From Entamoeba invadens IP1 (Eukaryota > Evosea > Mastigamoebida > Endamoebidae): 64,000 bases of DNA. Within the stretch, counting starts at the first letter, position 1; each line of letters starts with the position of its first letter. The stretch lies in contig NW_004191622.1 of the NCBI RefSeq assembly GCF_000330505.1, positions 188,853-252,852 of the forward strand. Direction: 5' to 3'. Made by a program: the position numbers and the translations under genes. Shown in pieces: positions 1 to 9,409 of the stretch. Under the pieces are notes generated by a model. The model had not been told where the DNA came from and did not search any database. It worked only from the letters and a program-made list of their open reading frames with translations.

Positions 1-2381
1 TCAATCTCCTCGCATTCCTTTGTGATTTCGTTTTGATCAGATCTTTCAAAATCACACATTTCACAGGAATAAATGTCATCTGTAATTTTCGCTAATTTGC
101 ACAGTTTGTTCGTTGAAAATTCAAGAGAAACACCCAAACTTTCACTCTTGTTTGTGTTCTGTTTATTAAAACCGATGAGAGTTCGTTTTGTGGTTTTTAA
201 TAAAGAAACGCCAGTGAATTGTTTTGTTATAACAATAGTAGTTTTACTATTCACAATACTAATGCTATAACTAATTCGAGTATCCGATACTATAGAAATG
301 TTATTCATATTCGCATTAAGTGTTATTGGCCTTCTTGATAGTATCTCAACAAAGCCGTAGTTTTTCTTTTGCAAAGTGATAACAAGGGGATCTGTCGTTT
401 CTTCGGTTTCCAATAACGTTATCTTTTCGTTTTGATCTCCAAAATCGTAAATTTGAAAAAACTTGACACTCTTCGATATAAATAATTTCGTGTTCACATT
501 TTTAACAGTGTTGATCGTCACATTTTCGTTTGTCACAGTCACGGTATTGTAAATGGTTACGTTATTAATTATTTTACCATTTATTATAGTATTTCCAGCT
601 TCATTAATTACATCAACATTTTCATTGACATTTCCAAGTTCCACGTCTTCGCTAAATAATGCCACACTTTTTGTTAAGTTCGTTGCCAAATTATAAATAT
701 AGTTAGTATGAACTATATTCACTTGTTCGCTCGTTAATTGCAAAACCGCGTTAATTCTTTTGTTATTCAAATTAACACTTTTTGTTGGGAGTATAGATAT
801 GGTACACTTTTCCCCATCACACGGGCAATGCGGCAGTGTAAATGGAAAATTCTTGACATAACTCTCCTCATAAATTGTTGCGTTCATGTGACATAAAACA
901 GAGTCATCAAAAAGTGTTTTGCAGAACCTAATAAGTCTCTTTTGGCTCAACATTTTAACGGTTTGACTTTCAACAACGGAGAGCTGCGATCCCGGTATGG
1001 TGCTTGCCACGTCGACACAAAAGTCTGTATTTGATGTGACTTCCCCTATGACATGAATAATATTTTGATCCAAAAATGTTATTGGTGGAAGAGTGTTTGC
1101 AGCATTTTTACTGTCAACAAAAAGACTGACCACCTCGTCTTTTTTGCTTGAAAAAATTTGGATGTTGTTTTTTGTATTGACAATTCCTTGTACTATACTT
1201 ATATTGTTGATTGTACTATTATTTATAACAATTGAATCAAAGTCAACATTTTCGATGGAAATGTCACCACTTTTGTACTGAAGTGTTTTTACAGTGAATT
1301 CCGTGTTTTCGCCTCCTTGTAAAAGAAACGTGACATTTCCTTGAAGTTGAGCAATTTCCAACAAAACGCCGCCTTTCGTCTTGATCACCTCAATAGTTTT
1401 GTAATGGAAATTCTCGATGTAAAATTGGCCCGAACCACTAAAAATAACATTTTGCATAACATTTTCAAAATTCTCAATCTCAACTCTTTTGTTCGAGTCA
1501 AACTCAAAACTCTCTGTCTTTTCAAACAAGTAATTGATGATTTTAAGATCCTTTTCAATCACATTTTTACTCAACCCGGTTTTGATGTATTGATATACAA
1601 GATCTATCTCATAGTTCCCCTTATCAATCCAGTCTTTACTACTTTCCATGCATTTAGATTTCTCTATACTCACAGAAGAGTTGTGACAGATATACCGCTT
1701 TTGAAAGTCATTGCACTGTACAGCAGATTCACCAACATTCTTGTTCATGTCTTGGTTCTTCTCCAAATAAAAAATGTTTTCCGTAATGTTATTCGTAGCC
1801 GAAGCAAAAAAGACGCACCTAAGTTCTTCTATAACGTACGTTTTTGGGATGACGTTGATATTGTGAATAGTCACTGTTAGATATACTGGGTCTGAGCCGA
1901 AGTATATTGGATAGTAAGCCATATGATCACTTGTACTATCTGAAGAATACGACTTTTCAATGTAGAATGCCCTTTTAGAATCCAATAAAGTGAACTTGAG
2001 TCCGTTAATACAATTTAATGATAGGACTTCATTCCACTGTCTGAGAGCAATTCCAGTTTCTCCTCCACTTGATAACGAAGAGTCAAATTTGTTCTCTACA
2101 TTTGAAAAATCGTTGCAATTCCATTTAGTGAATAAATAATGTTCTAAATTGGACGATTGTGTGGTTCTTACAGTGACATTCATATGTACATTTTGAAGAA
2201 CTAACCAAGTGGTAGACATATTAGTCACCAACATTCCTTGGTCGGATATTGTAATTCCAAGTGTTGTACAGTACGAGTCCATCTCGGAGTTTTGATCAAC
2301 AAACGTGAGATATGGCTTTTCGCCGTCTTTCCAACATGTAGCAAACCCGAGAATAAATAATGAAACAAAAACTTGAAGCAT
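1..2381 (-). CDS. Large secreted or surface protein, 3'-partial at window edge
   Basis: One reading frame stays open from an ATG at 2381 to the left edge, giving about 793 residues without a stop. The N-terminus (MLQVFVSLFILGFA) looks like a cleavable signal peptide, so the protein should enter the secretory pathway. The rest is rich in Asn, Thr, Ile and Val, carries many N-glycosylation sequons and scattered Cys pairs, and alternates short beta-like strands with NNxTINN-type stretches. Near the edge a CxxC (CEMC, about residue 770) starts what could be a Cys-rich region. Entamoeba transmembrane kinases have a signal peptide, a long ectodomain and CxxC repeats before their membrane segment, so this may be such an ectodomain. 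No kinase or membrane segment lies inside the window, so this is only a guess. No family was recognised with certainty. Confidence 0.75.
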   Translation of the reverse strand, partial: MLQVFVSLFILGFATCWKDGEKPYLTFVDQNSEMDSYCTTLGITISDQGMLVTNMSTTWLVLQNVHMNVTVRTTQSSNLEHYLFTKWNCNDFSNVENKFDSSLSSGGETGIALRQWNEVLSLNCINGLKFTLLDSKRAFYIEKSYSSDSTSDHMAYYPIYFGSDPVYLTVTIHNINVIPKTYVIEELRCVFFASATNNITENIFYLEKNQDMNKNVGESAVQCNDFQKRYICHNSSVSIEKSKCMESSKDWIDKGNYEIDLVYQYIKTGLSKNVIEKDLKIINYLFEKTESFEFDSNKRVEIENFENVMQNVIFSGSGQFYIENFHYKTIEVIKTKGGVLLEIAQLQGNVTFLLQGGENTEFTVKTLQYKSGDISIENVDFDSIVINNSTINNISIVQGIVNTKNNIQIFSSKKDEVVSLFVDSKNAANTLPPITFLDQNIIHVIGEVTSNTDFCVDVASTIPGSQLSVVESQTVKMLSQKRLIRFCKTLFDDSVLCHMNATIYEESYVKNFPFTLPHCPCDGEKCTISILPTKSVNLNNKRINAVLQLTSEQVNIVHTNYIYNLATNLTKSVALFSEDVELGNVNENVDVINEAGNTIINGKIINNVTIYNTVTVTNENVTINTVKNVNTKLFISKSVKFFQIYDFGDQNEKITLLETEETTDPLVITLQKKNYGFVEILSRRPITLNANMNNISIVSDTRISYSISIVNSKTTIVITKQFTGVSLLKTTKRTLIGFNKQNTNKSESLGVSLEFSTNKLCKLAKITDDIYSCEMCDFERSDQNEITKECEEI

Positions 2382-3146
2382 CAAGTTAGGTCGTATGTTA
2401 AACAGTTCTTAAAACAATAGATGACTCGGTTTTAATAGTAGAAAAATACACTTTATGTTTTATCAAAACTCGGTATTTTTGTTCGTCATTTGACTACTCC
2501 TTTTCGTTTGTCGTTTTAATTATTTCGAATAGTTAATTAATACCAAATATTTACAATAATAATGGAATTTGTTATTTTTTTCATCATTATTTAACTTTGG
2601 TGTTGGTTGTTTAAAATCGATAAATTTCTTTTACACTTTTTGTTGTTTTCGTTTTACCAAATCTGTTTTAATTAATTTACTAATAATTGTATTACTAATA
2701 ATTCATTTAATTTGTTTTTTACAAAATAATATAAACAATGACGAAGCATTTTATTGATTTCAAATAATACCGAAAAATCGTTGTTTTTAAAGTTTTCGTT
2801 TAAAAAAAAACATTTTATATTTATTATTTGTCAAAGGTAAGGATAGTTTCACCTAAGATATTTTTTAATAATTGTCCAATGATATTTGACTTTATTAAGT
2901 CAACAACAAAGGAATTATCTAAAAATATTTAAAGTAAAACTATCAATTCCATTATTGTTTTATCAGAGCACAATTACAAAATATTGGTCTTATTTCATTT
3001 TAATTCGCAATCCAACTCCAATAAAATATTTGTACTTTAAAAAAAGTGGAGTACAAAATAGTATTAATTATAATAAATTAACCATATTTTAACTAGACGG
3101 AATAAACTAATACATTATAATAACAAAATTAAAAAAGAAATTAACA
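2382..3146. other. AT-rich intergenic spacer
   Basis: This lies between the divergent upstream side of the secreted-protein gene and the 3' end of the CUE-Smr gene. It is homopolymer-rich and holds only short AT-biased reading frames of low complexity. I see no gene, RNA or repeat structure. Confidence 0.6.
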
Positions 3147-4319
3147 TTACAGATAGACGAGAAGTGCTCCTTTTTCCTCATCGAAGTGGTATTTGTTTCT
3201 CACGAGATAGAGAGCCATCCTCTGTTTTATGACTGAATACCCTTTTTCACTATGTCTTCCAATTCCAGTAATAAATCTGATCATTCCCATTTTGGAGTAC
3301 TCAGCTACACTTAACAATCGAGCAAGTGCCTCAACTGCTTCTTTCTCAGAAAACCCGTGCACATCTATCTCAAGACAACTCTTTGAATGATCTGCTGTCT
3401 TTCTCATTAACATTCTTGTATATAAATTAATAACGTTTTGTTGTTTGAATTCGATTTTTCTAACCAACTCTCCAATACGACTTTGAATCTCGTGCGCGTT
3501 TTTCGAGTTCCTTGGCGCGCTAATTAATTGCTTCGAATAAAACGCACGTTCTCTTGACGCCAGAGATATTTCGTCATTCATGCGCTCAACAAAACTCTTC
3601 TCATTTTCTCCACTCATCATCCCCCTCACTACGGGCATACTCACTTTCTCCTCGACTATTTCGGTATCCATATTTTCATCTTCTATTTTGGTGAAATCGT
3701 CTTCAACAAGTCCAAGTCTCGTTTTGAGCTCATCGTGCCCTTCAGCTAACACAGCAATTATCGTTTTGACATCTCCGCCCAAAATGGTGTATAACTCATC
3801 AATATCGTTTTTCGTGGTATATCCATTGAAGATATCATTCAAATACCTCAGCTTCATTTTATCCGCCATTGTCGGTCTTTTAATTTCGTTTTCGTCTATT
3901 GCATCATCGAATTGTTCTTTCGAATTTTCTTCTAAAAGTTCTGGTGATGTTTTTAAAGTTTCTTCTCGTATTTTTTGCCCGTATTTCGCCCAACGGCCTT
4001 CACATCGCTCACTTTCCGTTTTAAGTTTCTTCATCGGTTTTTGCGGCACGGAGAATACCGCCGGGTCATACGAAGCTTGTTGTGTGAACAAAACGTCCGC
4101 CGTTTTGTTAACGTCCATATCGTTTTCTTCGAGTAAAACTTCTAAAACTTCTTCTGGGCAATCTGGAAAGACTTGTTGTAACTCAAAGATTTTCTTTAGT
4201 TTTGGTGGTATTTGTTCCTTTTTGTACAAAAACGTGTTAGGTGGTAATTGCTCCATCGTTTCGACTAATTCGTCGACTTGGTACTTCTTTCGTTTTTGCG
4301 TTTTCTGTTGTTTTGGCAT
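3147..4319 (-). CDS. CUE-DUF1771-Smr domain protein
   Basis: This is a 390-residue protein from an unambiguous ATG. Residues about 45-80 resemble a CUE ubiquitin-binding helix bundle (FPDCPEEVLEVLLEENDMDV). Residues about 250-310 match the helical DUF1771 segment that usually precedes Smr domains. The C-terminus is a Smr domain with the two signature motifs, EIDVHGF and TGIGRHSEKG. Eukaryotic CUE-Smr proteins (such as yeast Cue2 and human N4BP2) act in no-go mRNA decay at collided ribosomes, where Smr is the endonuclease. The domain order here is the same, without the polynucleotide-kinase domain of N4BP2. The middle region is acidic and probably disordered. A role in ribosome-linked RNA cleavage is inferred from family knowledge. 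A 276-residue frame on the opposite strand is a shadow. Confidence 0.85.
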   Translation of the reverse strand: MPKQQKTQKRKKYQVDELVETMEQLPPNTFLYKKEQIPPKLKKIFELQQVFPDCPEEVLEVLLEENDMDVNKTADVLFTQQASYDPAVFSVPQKPMKKLKTESERCEGRWAKYGQKIREETLKTSPELLEENSKEQFDDAIDENEIKRPTMADKMKLRYLNDIFNGYTTKNDIDELYTILGGDVKTIIAVLAEGHDELKTRLGLVEDDFTKIEDENMDTEIVEEKVSMPVVRGMMSGENEKSFVERMNDEISLASRERAFYSKQLISAPRNSKNAHEIQSRIGELVRKIEFKQQNVINLYTRMLMRKTADHSKSCLEIDVHGFSEKEAVEALARLLSVAEYSKMGMIRFITGIGRHSEKGYSVIKQRMALYLVRNKYHFDEEKGALLVYL

Positions 4320-4548
4320 TCGTTTTAGGTTTTTTGTTCATTTTTTTAATTCAAGTTTTTATCAAATCAAAGGAATTTTTTATAATTCTAATTCAACATC
4401 TAATTTGTAAAAATAAAATGGGTCAAAACTCATTGTTTTCTTCACTTAAAATTGTATTATACATTATAGTTAAATAGTACTACATTTATTGATACTTATT
4501 TTTTCATGGGAGTGAAAAACAAATTCTAAAAATAACTAGAATAAACTA

Positions 4549-5997
4549 TTACAATTCCTCGATATGATTCACCACGTCGAGTGCTTTTAAGAACTTATTA
4601 CAGTAGTCAAGGCAGTCATTTCTCAATCCTTGTATCTTATACACTCCATCGACAACTCCCGACTCTTCCAATGTATTAACAAAAGTCTGTGCGGCGTTTT
4701 GATCGATTTCGTTCAGTGTCACGACGACTCGTTCTAATGCCTCGAAGAGGGGGATAACCAATTCGACCTCTGCACCATCGCAAAGGTATTGGCTCATCAA
4801 TTTCAATCCATAGAAACAGTTATCCGAGTTAATCATAATCAGTTTTCCTTGGTCATTTGCGGCTTGCAAGACTTGCGCGAAGAACCACGAGAACTCCGTG
4901 ACAAGGTCTTTCATGTTAATACTTTCCGTCTCAATTTGCCCCAATTTGGCCATGACGATTTGAACGATATGTTTCTCGATGAGGATGTCTGCACTCGTTG
5001 GTTGGTACGCGACGATATTCGAGCATATATAGCACATATCGACAAATCCTTTCGAAGGACAGACCTCGGCGTAATACGCAAAATTATCAAAGAAAGAATT
5101 TGCTTCGAGAAGCATAGTAATGTACTTCTCTTTACCGTCTATGATATACAAACAAAACGTTAACACGGCATTCCGGACATACGAGTTCTTCGAGAGAAAC
5201 CCCGCAACCATGACATTAAAGAGACTTGGGAGGACTAGTAACACACTTTTAAGGCTTTTTGGTTGTGCAGCTAGTTCAGCCACTGCTTGATACATCGGAG
5301 GAAGTTCGTCCATTTTGCTTAATAAGACCAAGAAGATGGTAGCGACCTCCTCGTAAAGATTAGTTGGTGTTTGGGCGTCTAATGTTTTCAATTGTAAGAG
5401 ACAGATAGTGGTAAAATGAGCACATTTGCACCAGAAGTCTCTGTCGTCCTGATACAGACGCAAGGAGTTGTAGATGATTGGAATGATGTCACACTTTTTG
5501 AAGAGTGAAAAGACTTGAGGACAGTCGTTGACGACGTTTGCAAGATATATGATGGTTTGTGCACGGATGACTGGACTTGCGCTTGGGATGAAAGTCCGAA
5601 TGAGAGCACTGTGGTCCATTTTGAGTAACACTTGGGACGACCCCAAACACGAGCTAATGACGGTTAACAGCTTGAGAGTTAATTCGACCGTTTCAAGACT
5701 TTTCGACAACTTCGAGAAGAGAAGATCAATGCAATTGTACACAAAATAGATGTCTTCAAATTTCGATTTAATCAAATGGGTGTGAATCAGCAAAATCGCT
5801 TCATTCGTGGTGGCGTCGTTTCGAAGTAATGGAAGAGAATACTGCAGTGGTTTGTCTTCAATTTGGCCAGTCATGTCTTGGTCGTCCAATCGTGGTGTCA
5901 TCACCATTTGTCTTCGTTCCGCACGAAGTTTATTCATTCGAAGTGATGATTTGAGACATTGGTCATGTAGTGTATTTGAAGCGCCTCTATTTTGCAT
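4549..5997 (-). CDS. Importin-alpha-like armadillo repeat protein
   Basis: This is a 482-residue all-helical protein. Tandem armadillo-type repeats run from about residue 60 to the end. Several have the importin-alpha pattern 'x.RAQTIIYLANVVNDCPQ..IIPIIYNSL', equivalent to the family's 'EAAWALTNIASG...VVxxGAIP' unit. The first 40 residues hold a short basic stretch (LRMNKLRAERRQ) that could be a degenerate importin-beta-binding segment. The length is slightly below the usual 500-540 residues. Importin-alpha carries proteins with a classical nuclear localisation signal through the pore with importin-beta. The Trp-Asn ladder that binds the signal is not well preserved as I read it, so this could be a divergent importin-alpha or another ARM adaptor. 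Confidence 0.6.
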   Translation of the reverse strand: MQNRGASNTLHDQCLKSSLRMNKLRAERRQMVMTPRLDDQDMTGQIEDKPLQYSLPLLRNDATTNEAILLIHTHLIKSKFEDIYFVYNCIDLLFSKLSKSLETVELTLKLLTVISSCLGSSQVLLKMDHSALIRTFIPSASPVIRAQTIIYLANVVNDCPQVFSLFKKCDIIPIIYNSLRLYQDDRDFWCKCAHFTTICLLQLKTLDAQTPTNLYEEVATIFLVLLSKMDELPPMYQAVAELAAQPKSLKSVLLVLPSLFNVMVAGFLSKNSYVRNAVLTFCLYIIDGKEKYITMLLEANSFFDNFAYYAEVCPSKGFVDMCYICSNIVAYQPTSADILIEKHIVQIVMAKLGQIETESINMKDLVTEFSWFFAQVLQAANDQGKLIMINSDNCFYGLKLMSQYLCDGAEVELVIPLFEALERVVVTLNEIDQNAAQTFVNTLEESGVVDGVYKIQGLRNDCLDYCNKFLKALDVVNHIEEL

Positions 5998-6271
5998 GTG
6001 TTTCTGTGAAGAGTTCTATTCATTACTTAAAGAATTAATTAGTAACAAAACAATAATAAAGAAACTATTGTTTATAGTTTTTTGTAGTTATACCAATTTG
6101 GTACTATTATAGTATAAATATACTATAATTATACTATATAAACTTGGTATGTGTAAATAACGATTATAAACACGTTAAACTCGAGCTTTCCAACGGGCTA
6201 AAAAATATAATAAAAGATATTATAATAATAGTAAATGAAACTGGAAACAGAACCCTAAGTTTTTTGCAGAC
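5998..6271. promoter_or_regulatory. Divergent intergenic region with candidate eL24 promoter
   Basis: This short AT-rich spacer separates the importin-alpha-like gene (minus) from eL24 (plus). It contains several TATA-like stretches and the 9-mer AACCCTAAG at 6251-6259, 21 bases before the eL24 start. The same 9-mer lies 50 bases before the eEF1B-gamma start at 46331. A role in transcription of translation genes is an inference from two sites only. Confidence 0.35.
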
Positions 6272-6821
6272 ATGTCGATCAAGTTTGTTATGACCACAGA
6301 AAAACAATTCAATTAAAAACGCGGAAAGACTGACTTATAGGACCCAGGTGTGTTCATTCAGTGGCTTCAAGATCCCTATTGGGAAGGGCAGAAAGTTTGT
6401 GAGAGAGGACATGAAAGTCTTCACATTCATCACAAAGAAGTCGGAGTCCGCCTTTTTGAGAAAGACAAACCCAAGAAAGGTCTTCTGGACCGCGATCTAC
6501 AGACAACTCAACAAAAAGGGTCTCCAACAAGAAGTCGTTGGCAAGAAGAAGGCAAAGAGAGTTATCAAGGTGATCAGAGGATACCACGGAATCTCCGCCG
6601 AAGAAATCGCCAAGAGAAAGCAGACATACACACCAGAACAACTCGCTAAGAAGAGACAAGAGGCCATCGCAAAGATTAAGGAAATCAAGGCGACTAATGC
6701 TGCTAAGAAGGAGGCTGCTAAGAAAGAAGCTAAGAAGGAAGGAAAGAAGGAAACACACCCAAAAGCAAAGACTGGCTCAAAACAACCAAAGGCTGGTAAG
6801 ACTAACTTCAATTCTAGATGA
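6272..6821 (+). CDS. 60S ribosomal protein eL24 (one intron)
   Basis: The coding sequence is the join of 6272-6282 and 6341-6821, giving 163 residues. The first exon is tiny (M-S-I-K) and is followed by a 58-base intron that begins GTTTGTTA and ends TTATAG. Splicing restores the canonical eL24 N-terminus MSIKTQVCSFSGFKI. Conserved eL24 blocks follow: GxGRKFVRED.KVFTFITKKSESAFLRKTNPRKVFWTxxYR, then a basic helical tail rich in Lys and Ala. eL24 sits on the 60S subunit and makes an intersubunit bridge. The coding part has the higher GC and strong codon bias expected of a highly expressed gene. Without splicing, the longest frame would have to start at a GTG and lose the N-terminus. Confidence 0.95.
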
Positions 6822-7082
6822 GTTATTTGACTACATTGACGCGTCTCGTAAGGGTTTTGTTTATTTGTTTGTTATATAGTAAAGATGATTGGGTAGTTGT
6901 GATAAACTCTTTAACACACAAACTATTGTATCTATTAACTTATACTTTAATTAATAATTATTACTAGTATTAATTATAAATTATTAATTAATGCGATTTC
7001 TAAACGATAAATTATTTAATTCTAATATATTTTTTTCTATTTAAATAATATTTTAATTAAAAATATAGTAAATAATTAAAAA

Positions 7083-7192
7083 AGTGTAAATTGGTTCCCA
7101 AATTCATGAAATGCTGAACAGTCATATCGAGTCAGTGGAAACTGAGTTAGACAAAGTATAAAAAACTCAGCCTTAAACATCTGAGTTTTTTT
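7083..7192 (+). ncRNA. Candidate structured small RNA with T-run 3' end
   Basis: The island carries a stem-loop at 7132-7145 (TCAGT, GGAA loop of the GNRA type, ACTGA). A perfect 11-base-pair stem follows at 7160-7191 with the 10-base loop CCTTAAACAT, running directly into a T-run. A stem followed by Ts is how RNA polymerase III transcripts can end. I could not match it to U snRNA, SRP RNA, RNase P or a box C/D snoRNA, and the 5' end is a guess. It may equally be a chance fold. Confidence 0.25.
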
Positions 7193-7278
7193 CTCAAAAA
7201 ACAATTTCGGCAAATATATCAATTTGGTGATGGTCAATCAGGAATAGGTTTTGTAATAATAAAATAATTAAAAACGAT

Positions 7279-7313
7279 AATAAACAATATAACTAATAGT
7301 TATATTGTTTATT
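7279..7313. repeat. Perfect AT-rich palindrome
   Basis: Two 17-base arms (AATAAACAATATAACTA and its complement) flank a single A. It lies about 150 bases before the leucine-zipper gene. It could be a cruciform-forming sequence or a binding site for a dimeric factor; function unknown. Confidence 0.6.
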
Positions 7314-7461
7314 CTATTTCAACTATCGGTACAACACTTTCTTTGTATCTTTATTTATCTCCTTATAATTTTTTATCAAATTAAAAGGAAATAAAAATTA
7401 TAAAAATACAATTTTTATTTGTACAACAATAATCAAAGAAAGTCAACCACAAACAACACAA

Positions 7462-8076
7462 ATGGAAACAACTCAAGCAACAGACTTGTCATCGAAACCG
7501 TCTATCGACAATTTTTTTACGTTTTCTGAACCAAAAATGACCACAGAGCTGTACAACACGCTCTGCAATGAAGACCAAACATTTTTCTTAGAATACAACA
7601 CACAACTCACTCCTGAAGAAGTTTCTTTAAAAGAAACACTAAAAGAGATACTCAATAAAAAGCCTCGAATGACTGACGAAAAGAAAAAAGTGCGCGATAA
7701 ATTGGCTTTGGACATTGTTATGGATTTGATCTCTAACAAAATGAATTCCATTGTTGGTGTAAAGGACAAGTCAATACGAAAATTGGAAGACGACATTCAC
7801 CAACTTGAAACGAGAAATAATCAACTCCAAACACAACTCGATAGTCTCACTGATTATGTCGAAATTGTCAAAGACTACGCAAAAAGTGTCCAAATTAACG
7901 AAGAAAGCAATGTTAAGACACACAGACGAATTATCAATTTATTGAAGGCGAAATACCCCGATGAAATTCTTCTACAAACGGACCTTTTTATGGAAACTCA
8001 GTCCAAAATTCCAAATTCATCAACAATTGAACAAAATCCAATTTCAAAAGAACAAAGAAGTGCTGAGGATTGTTAA
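7462..8076 (+). CDS. Leucine-zipper coiled-coil protein, function unknown
   Basis: This is a 204-residue protein. The middle (about residues 70-150) is helical and charged and contains four Leu spaced exactly seven apart (L.EDDIHQ.L.ETRNNQ.L.QTQLDS.L), a textbook leucine zipper with Asn in the core. A lysine-rich stretch (DEKKKVRDK) lies about 30 residues before it. The bZIP signature NxxAAxxCR is not visible directly upstream of the zipper, so DNA binding is not established. The N- and C-termini are polar and likely disordered. It probably dimerises. It could be a divergent bZIP regulator or a simple coiled-coil scaffold. Confidence 0.7.
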   Translation: METTQATDLSSKPSIDNFFTFSEPKMTTELYNTLCNEDQTFFLEYNTQLTPEEVSLKETLKEILNKKPRMTDEKKKVRDKLALDIVMDLISNKMNSIVGVKDKSIRKLEDDIHQLETRNNQLQTQLDSLTDYVEIVKDYAKSVQINEESNVKTHRRIINLLKAKYPDEILLQTDLFMETQSKIPNSSTIEQNPISKEQRSAEDC

Positions 8077-8100
8077 TTCATTGTTTTTATTATAAATATA

Positions 8101-8303
8101 TAGTAAGGTCTCTCTGACTTATGTCAAATTTTGTTTTATGCAAGACTTTTATTAATAAATATTAGTTAATAAAAACCATTTTAATAAATTAAAACTAAAA
8201 TAAATTTTGGTGTTTTTGGTTTAAAATAATCAAACTATATAATAATTTATATTAATTATAAAATAATTATTAAAGTCTTGCATAAGGTTGAGTGACCATA
8301 CTG
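8101..8303. mobile_element. Miniature inverted-repeat element, mariner-like ends
   Basis: This 203-base stretch is bounded by imperfect inverted repeats. The left end reads TAGTAAGGTCTCTCTGAC and the right end, on the opposite strand, CAGTATGGTCACTCAACC. Both are followed further in by TTATGCAAGACTTT, although the left copy has extra bases between. Both sides are flanked by TA, the target duplicated by Tc1/mariner elements, and CAGT is a common terminal motif of that superfamily. The interior is AT-rich with no coding capacity, so it would be a non-autonomous relic. Confidence 0.55.
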
Positions 8304-8663
8304 TATATAGTTTTTAAACTGGTTTATTGTTAAAAACAAAATATAAGACTTTCATTAGTATATGTATAAAACATATATAGAACTTATTGTTCTGGCAAAC
8401 AGACAGACGGAGATGATTGTAATATAAATACAGAAATTATAGTTAAAATTGAATTATTAATAATTACAATTTTAGAAAAAAGAGACTAATTAGTGATATT
8501 ATGATTGTTTTAAGCAATTTACTGTATAATAAAAAATGATACAATTAATTATATTTTAATTATTGATTTTTAATTGAATGATCGAAAATAAGACCAAATA
8601 TCAAAAGCTGTTTTTTAGAATAGAAAGTAGTGATAAACTAATAATGTTCACACACTGGGTTCG
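8304..8663. other. AT-rich spacer
   Basis: This lies between the miniature element and the next gene. It contains AT-rich sequence with no open frame or clear repeat. I see nothing to annotate. Confidence 0.5.
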
Positions 8664-9332
8664 ATGCAGTCTACCATTCTCATTTCCTTAAAAAAATCAC
8701 TGGACGATTACATTACAACGCGCGAAGGTCTTAGCGAGGCAGACTTGGGTTATGATGTCAAGTCCATTATTTACTCGAGTCTTAATCAACTAAGACAAAA
8801 CACACTCGCTGATGTGAATGGAGCACTTTTGTCTCATAACATTTTAGTAAAGACACTCGACGTGGCGAGAAGTACTGAAGACACTAAAAAATTGTTTTAC
8901 ATGGCGAACGTCCAAATTCATCTTAGGCTTGTAGTTGGCCTAATATTCAGGAAATCAGACCCACTTCCGACGAAATACTTAAATAGTATTGCGATGTTAT
9001 TAAATGTTATTAGAGAGGTGCTTGACTCCACTGGTGCATTTCTCCTCTTTGAATATTTCAAGCATTGCATTCTAGAAATGTACCCCGAACTCCCCGTGTC
9101 TGTGAAGTACCTCCACGCCAAAATCGATTCAACAGAAGAAGAAAATTTCTTTGTCATTGATGACATCATTCAACGCAATGAGGCTGTCATTCAGAAAGAT
9201 GTTCCTCAACTCTTCGACGAGAAGGTGGTTATCAAAAAAGAGTCTTTTGCCGACTTATTCAAGAACAAGAGAAAGGCGGGGAACAAACAAATCAAGAAGA
9301 ATGAATTTATGTTTGTTGCGATGGAGGAGTAA
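8664..9332 (+). CDS. Conserved-looking protein of unknown function
   Basis: This is a 222-residue protein from an ATG at 8664. It is mostly helical, with Leu/Ile-rich amphipathic stretches through about residue 150 (for example NSIAMLLNVIREVLDSTGAFLLFEYF). A basic C-terminal tail (FKNKRKAGNKQIKKNEF) could be a nuclear or nucleolar signal. There is no signal peptide or membrane segment. I recognise no domain. Coding base composition and codon use are like the neighbouring genes, so it is probably real. An upstream short exon cannot be excluded. Confidence 0.65.
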   Translation: MQSTILISLKKSLDDYITTREGLSEADLGYDVKSIIYSSLNQLRQNTLADVNGALLSHNILVKTLDVARSTEDTKKLFYMANVQIHLRLVVGLIFRKSDPLPTKYLNSIAMLLNVIREVLDSTGAFLLFEYFKHCILEMYPELPVSVKYLHAKIDSTEEENFFVIDDIIQRNEAVIQKDVPQLFDEKVVIKKESFADLFKNKRKAGNKQIKKNEFMFVAMEE

Positions 9333-9409
9333 TTCAGTTGGGATGTACACAATTCATTTTAAACCAATAGAAAAGTCCAAATTGGGAATGTAAACACAAT
9401 GAATAACGT

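Larger units (their letters stand above)
6822..7461. other. Intergenic spacer with hairpins
   Basis: This AT-rich spacer contains a less AT-rich island at about 7083-7192 with two hairpins (annotated separately). It also holds a near-perfect palindrome at 7279-7313 (17-base arms around one base). No open frame of note is present. Confidence 0.55.

Noticed and set aside
1341..1880. 179-codon plus-strand frame
   Set aside because: Antisense to the continuous secreted-protein frame, with no recognisable domain.
2886..3092. 68-codon frame in the spacer
   Set aside because: Low-complexity AT translation.
3580..4410. 276-codon plus-strand frame
   Set aside because: It lies antisense to the CUE-Smr gene and is Ser/Phe-rich, a typical shadow of a Glu/Lys-rich gene.
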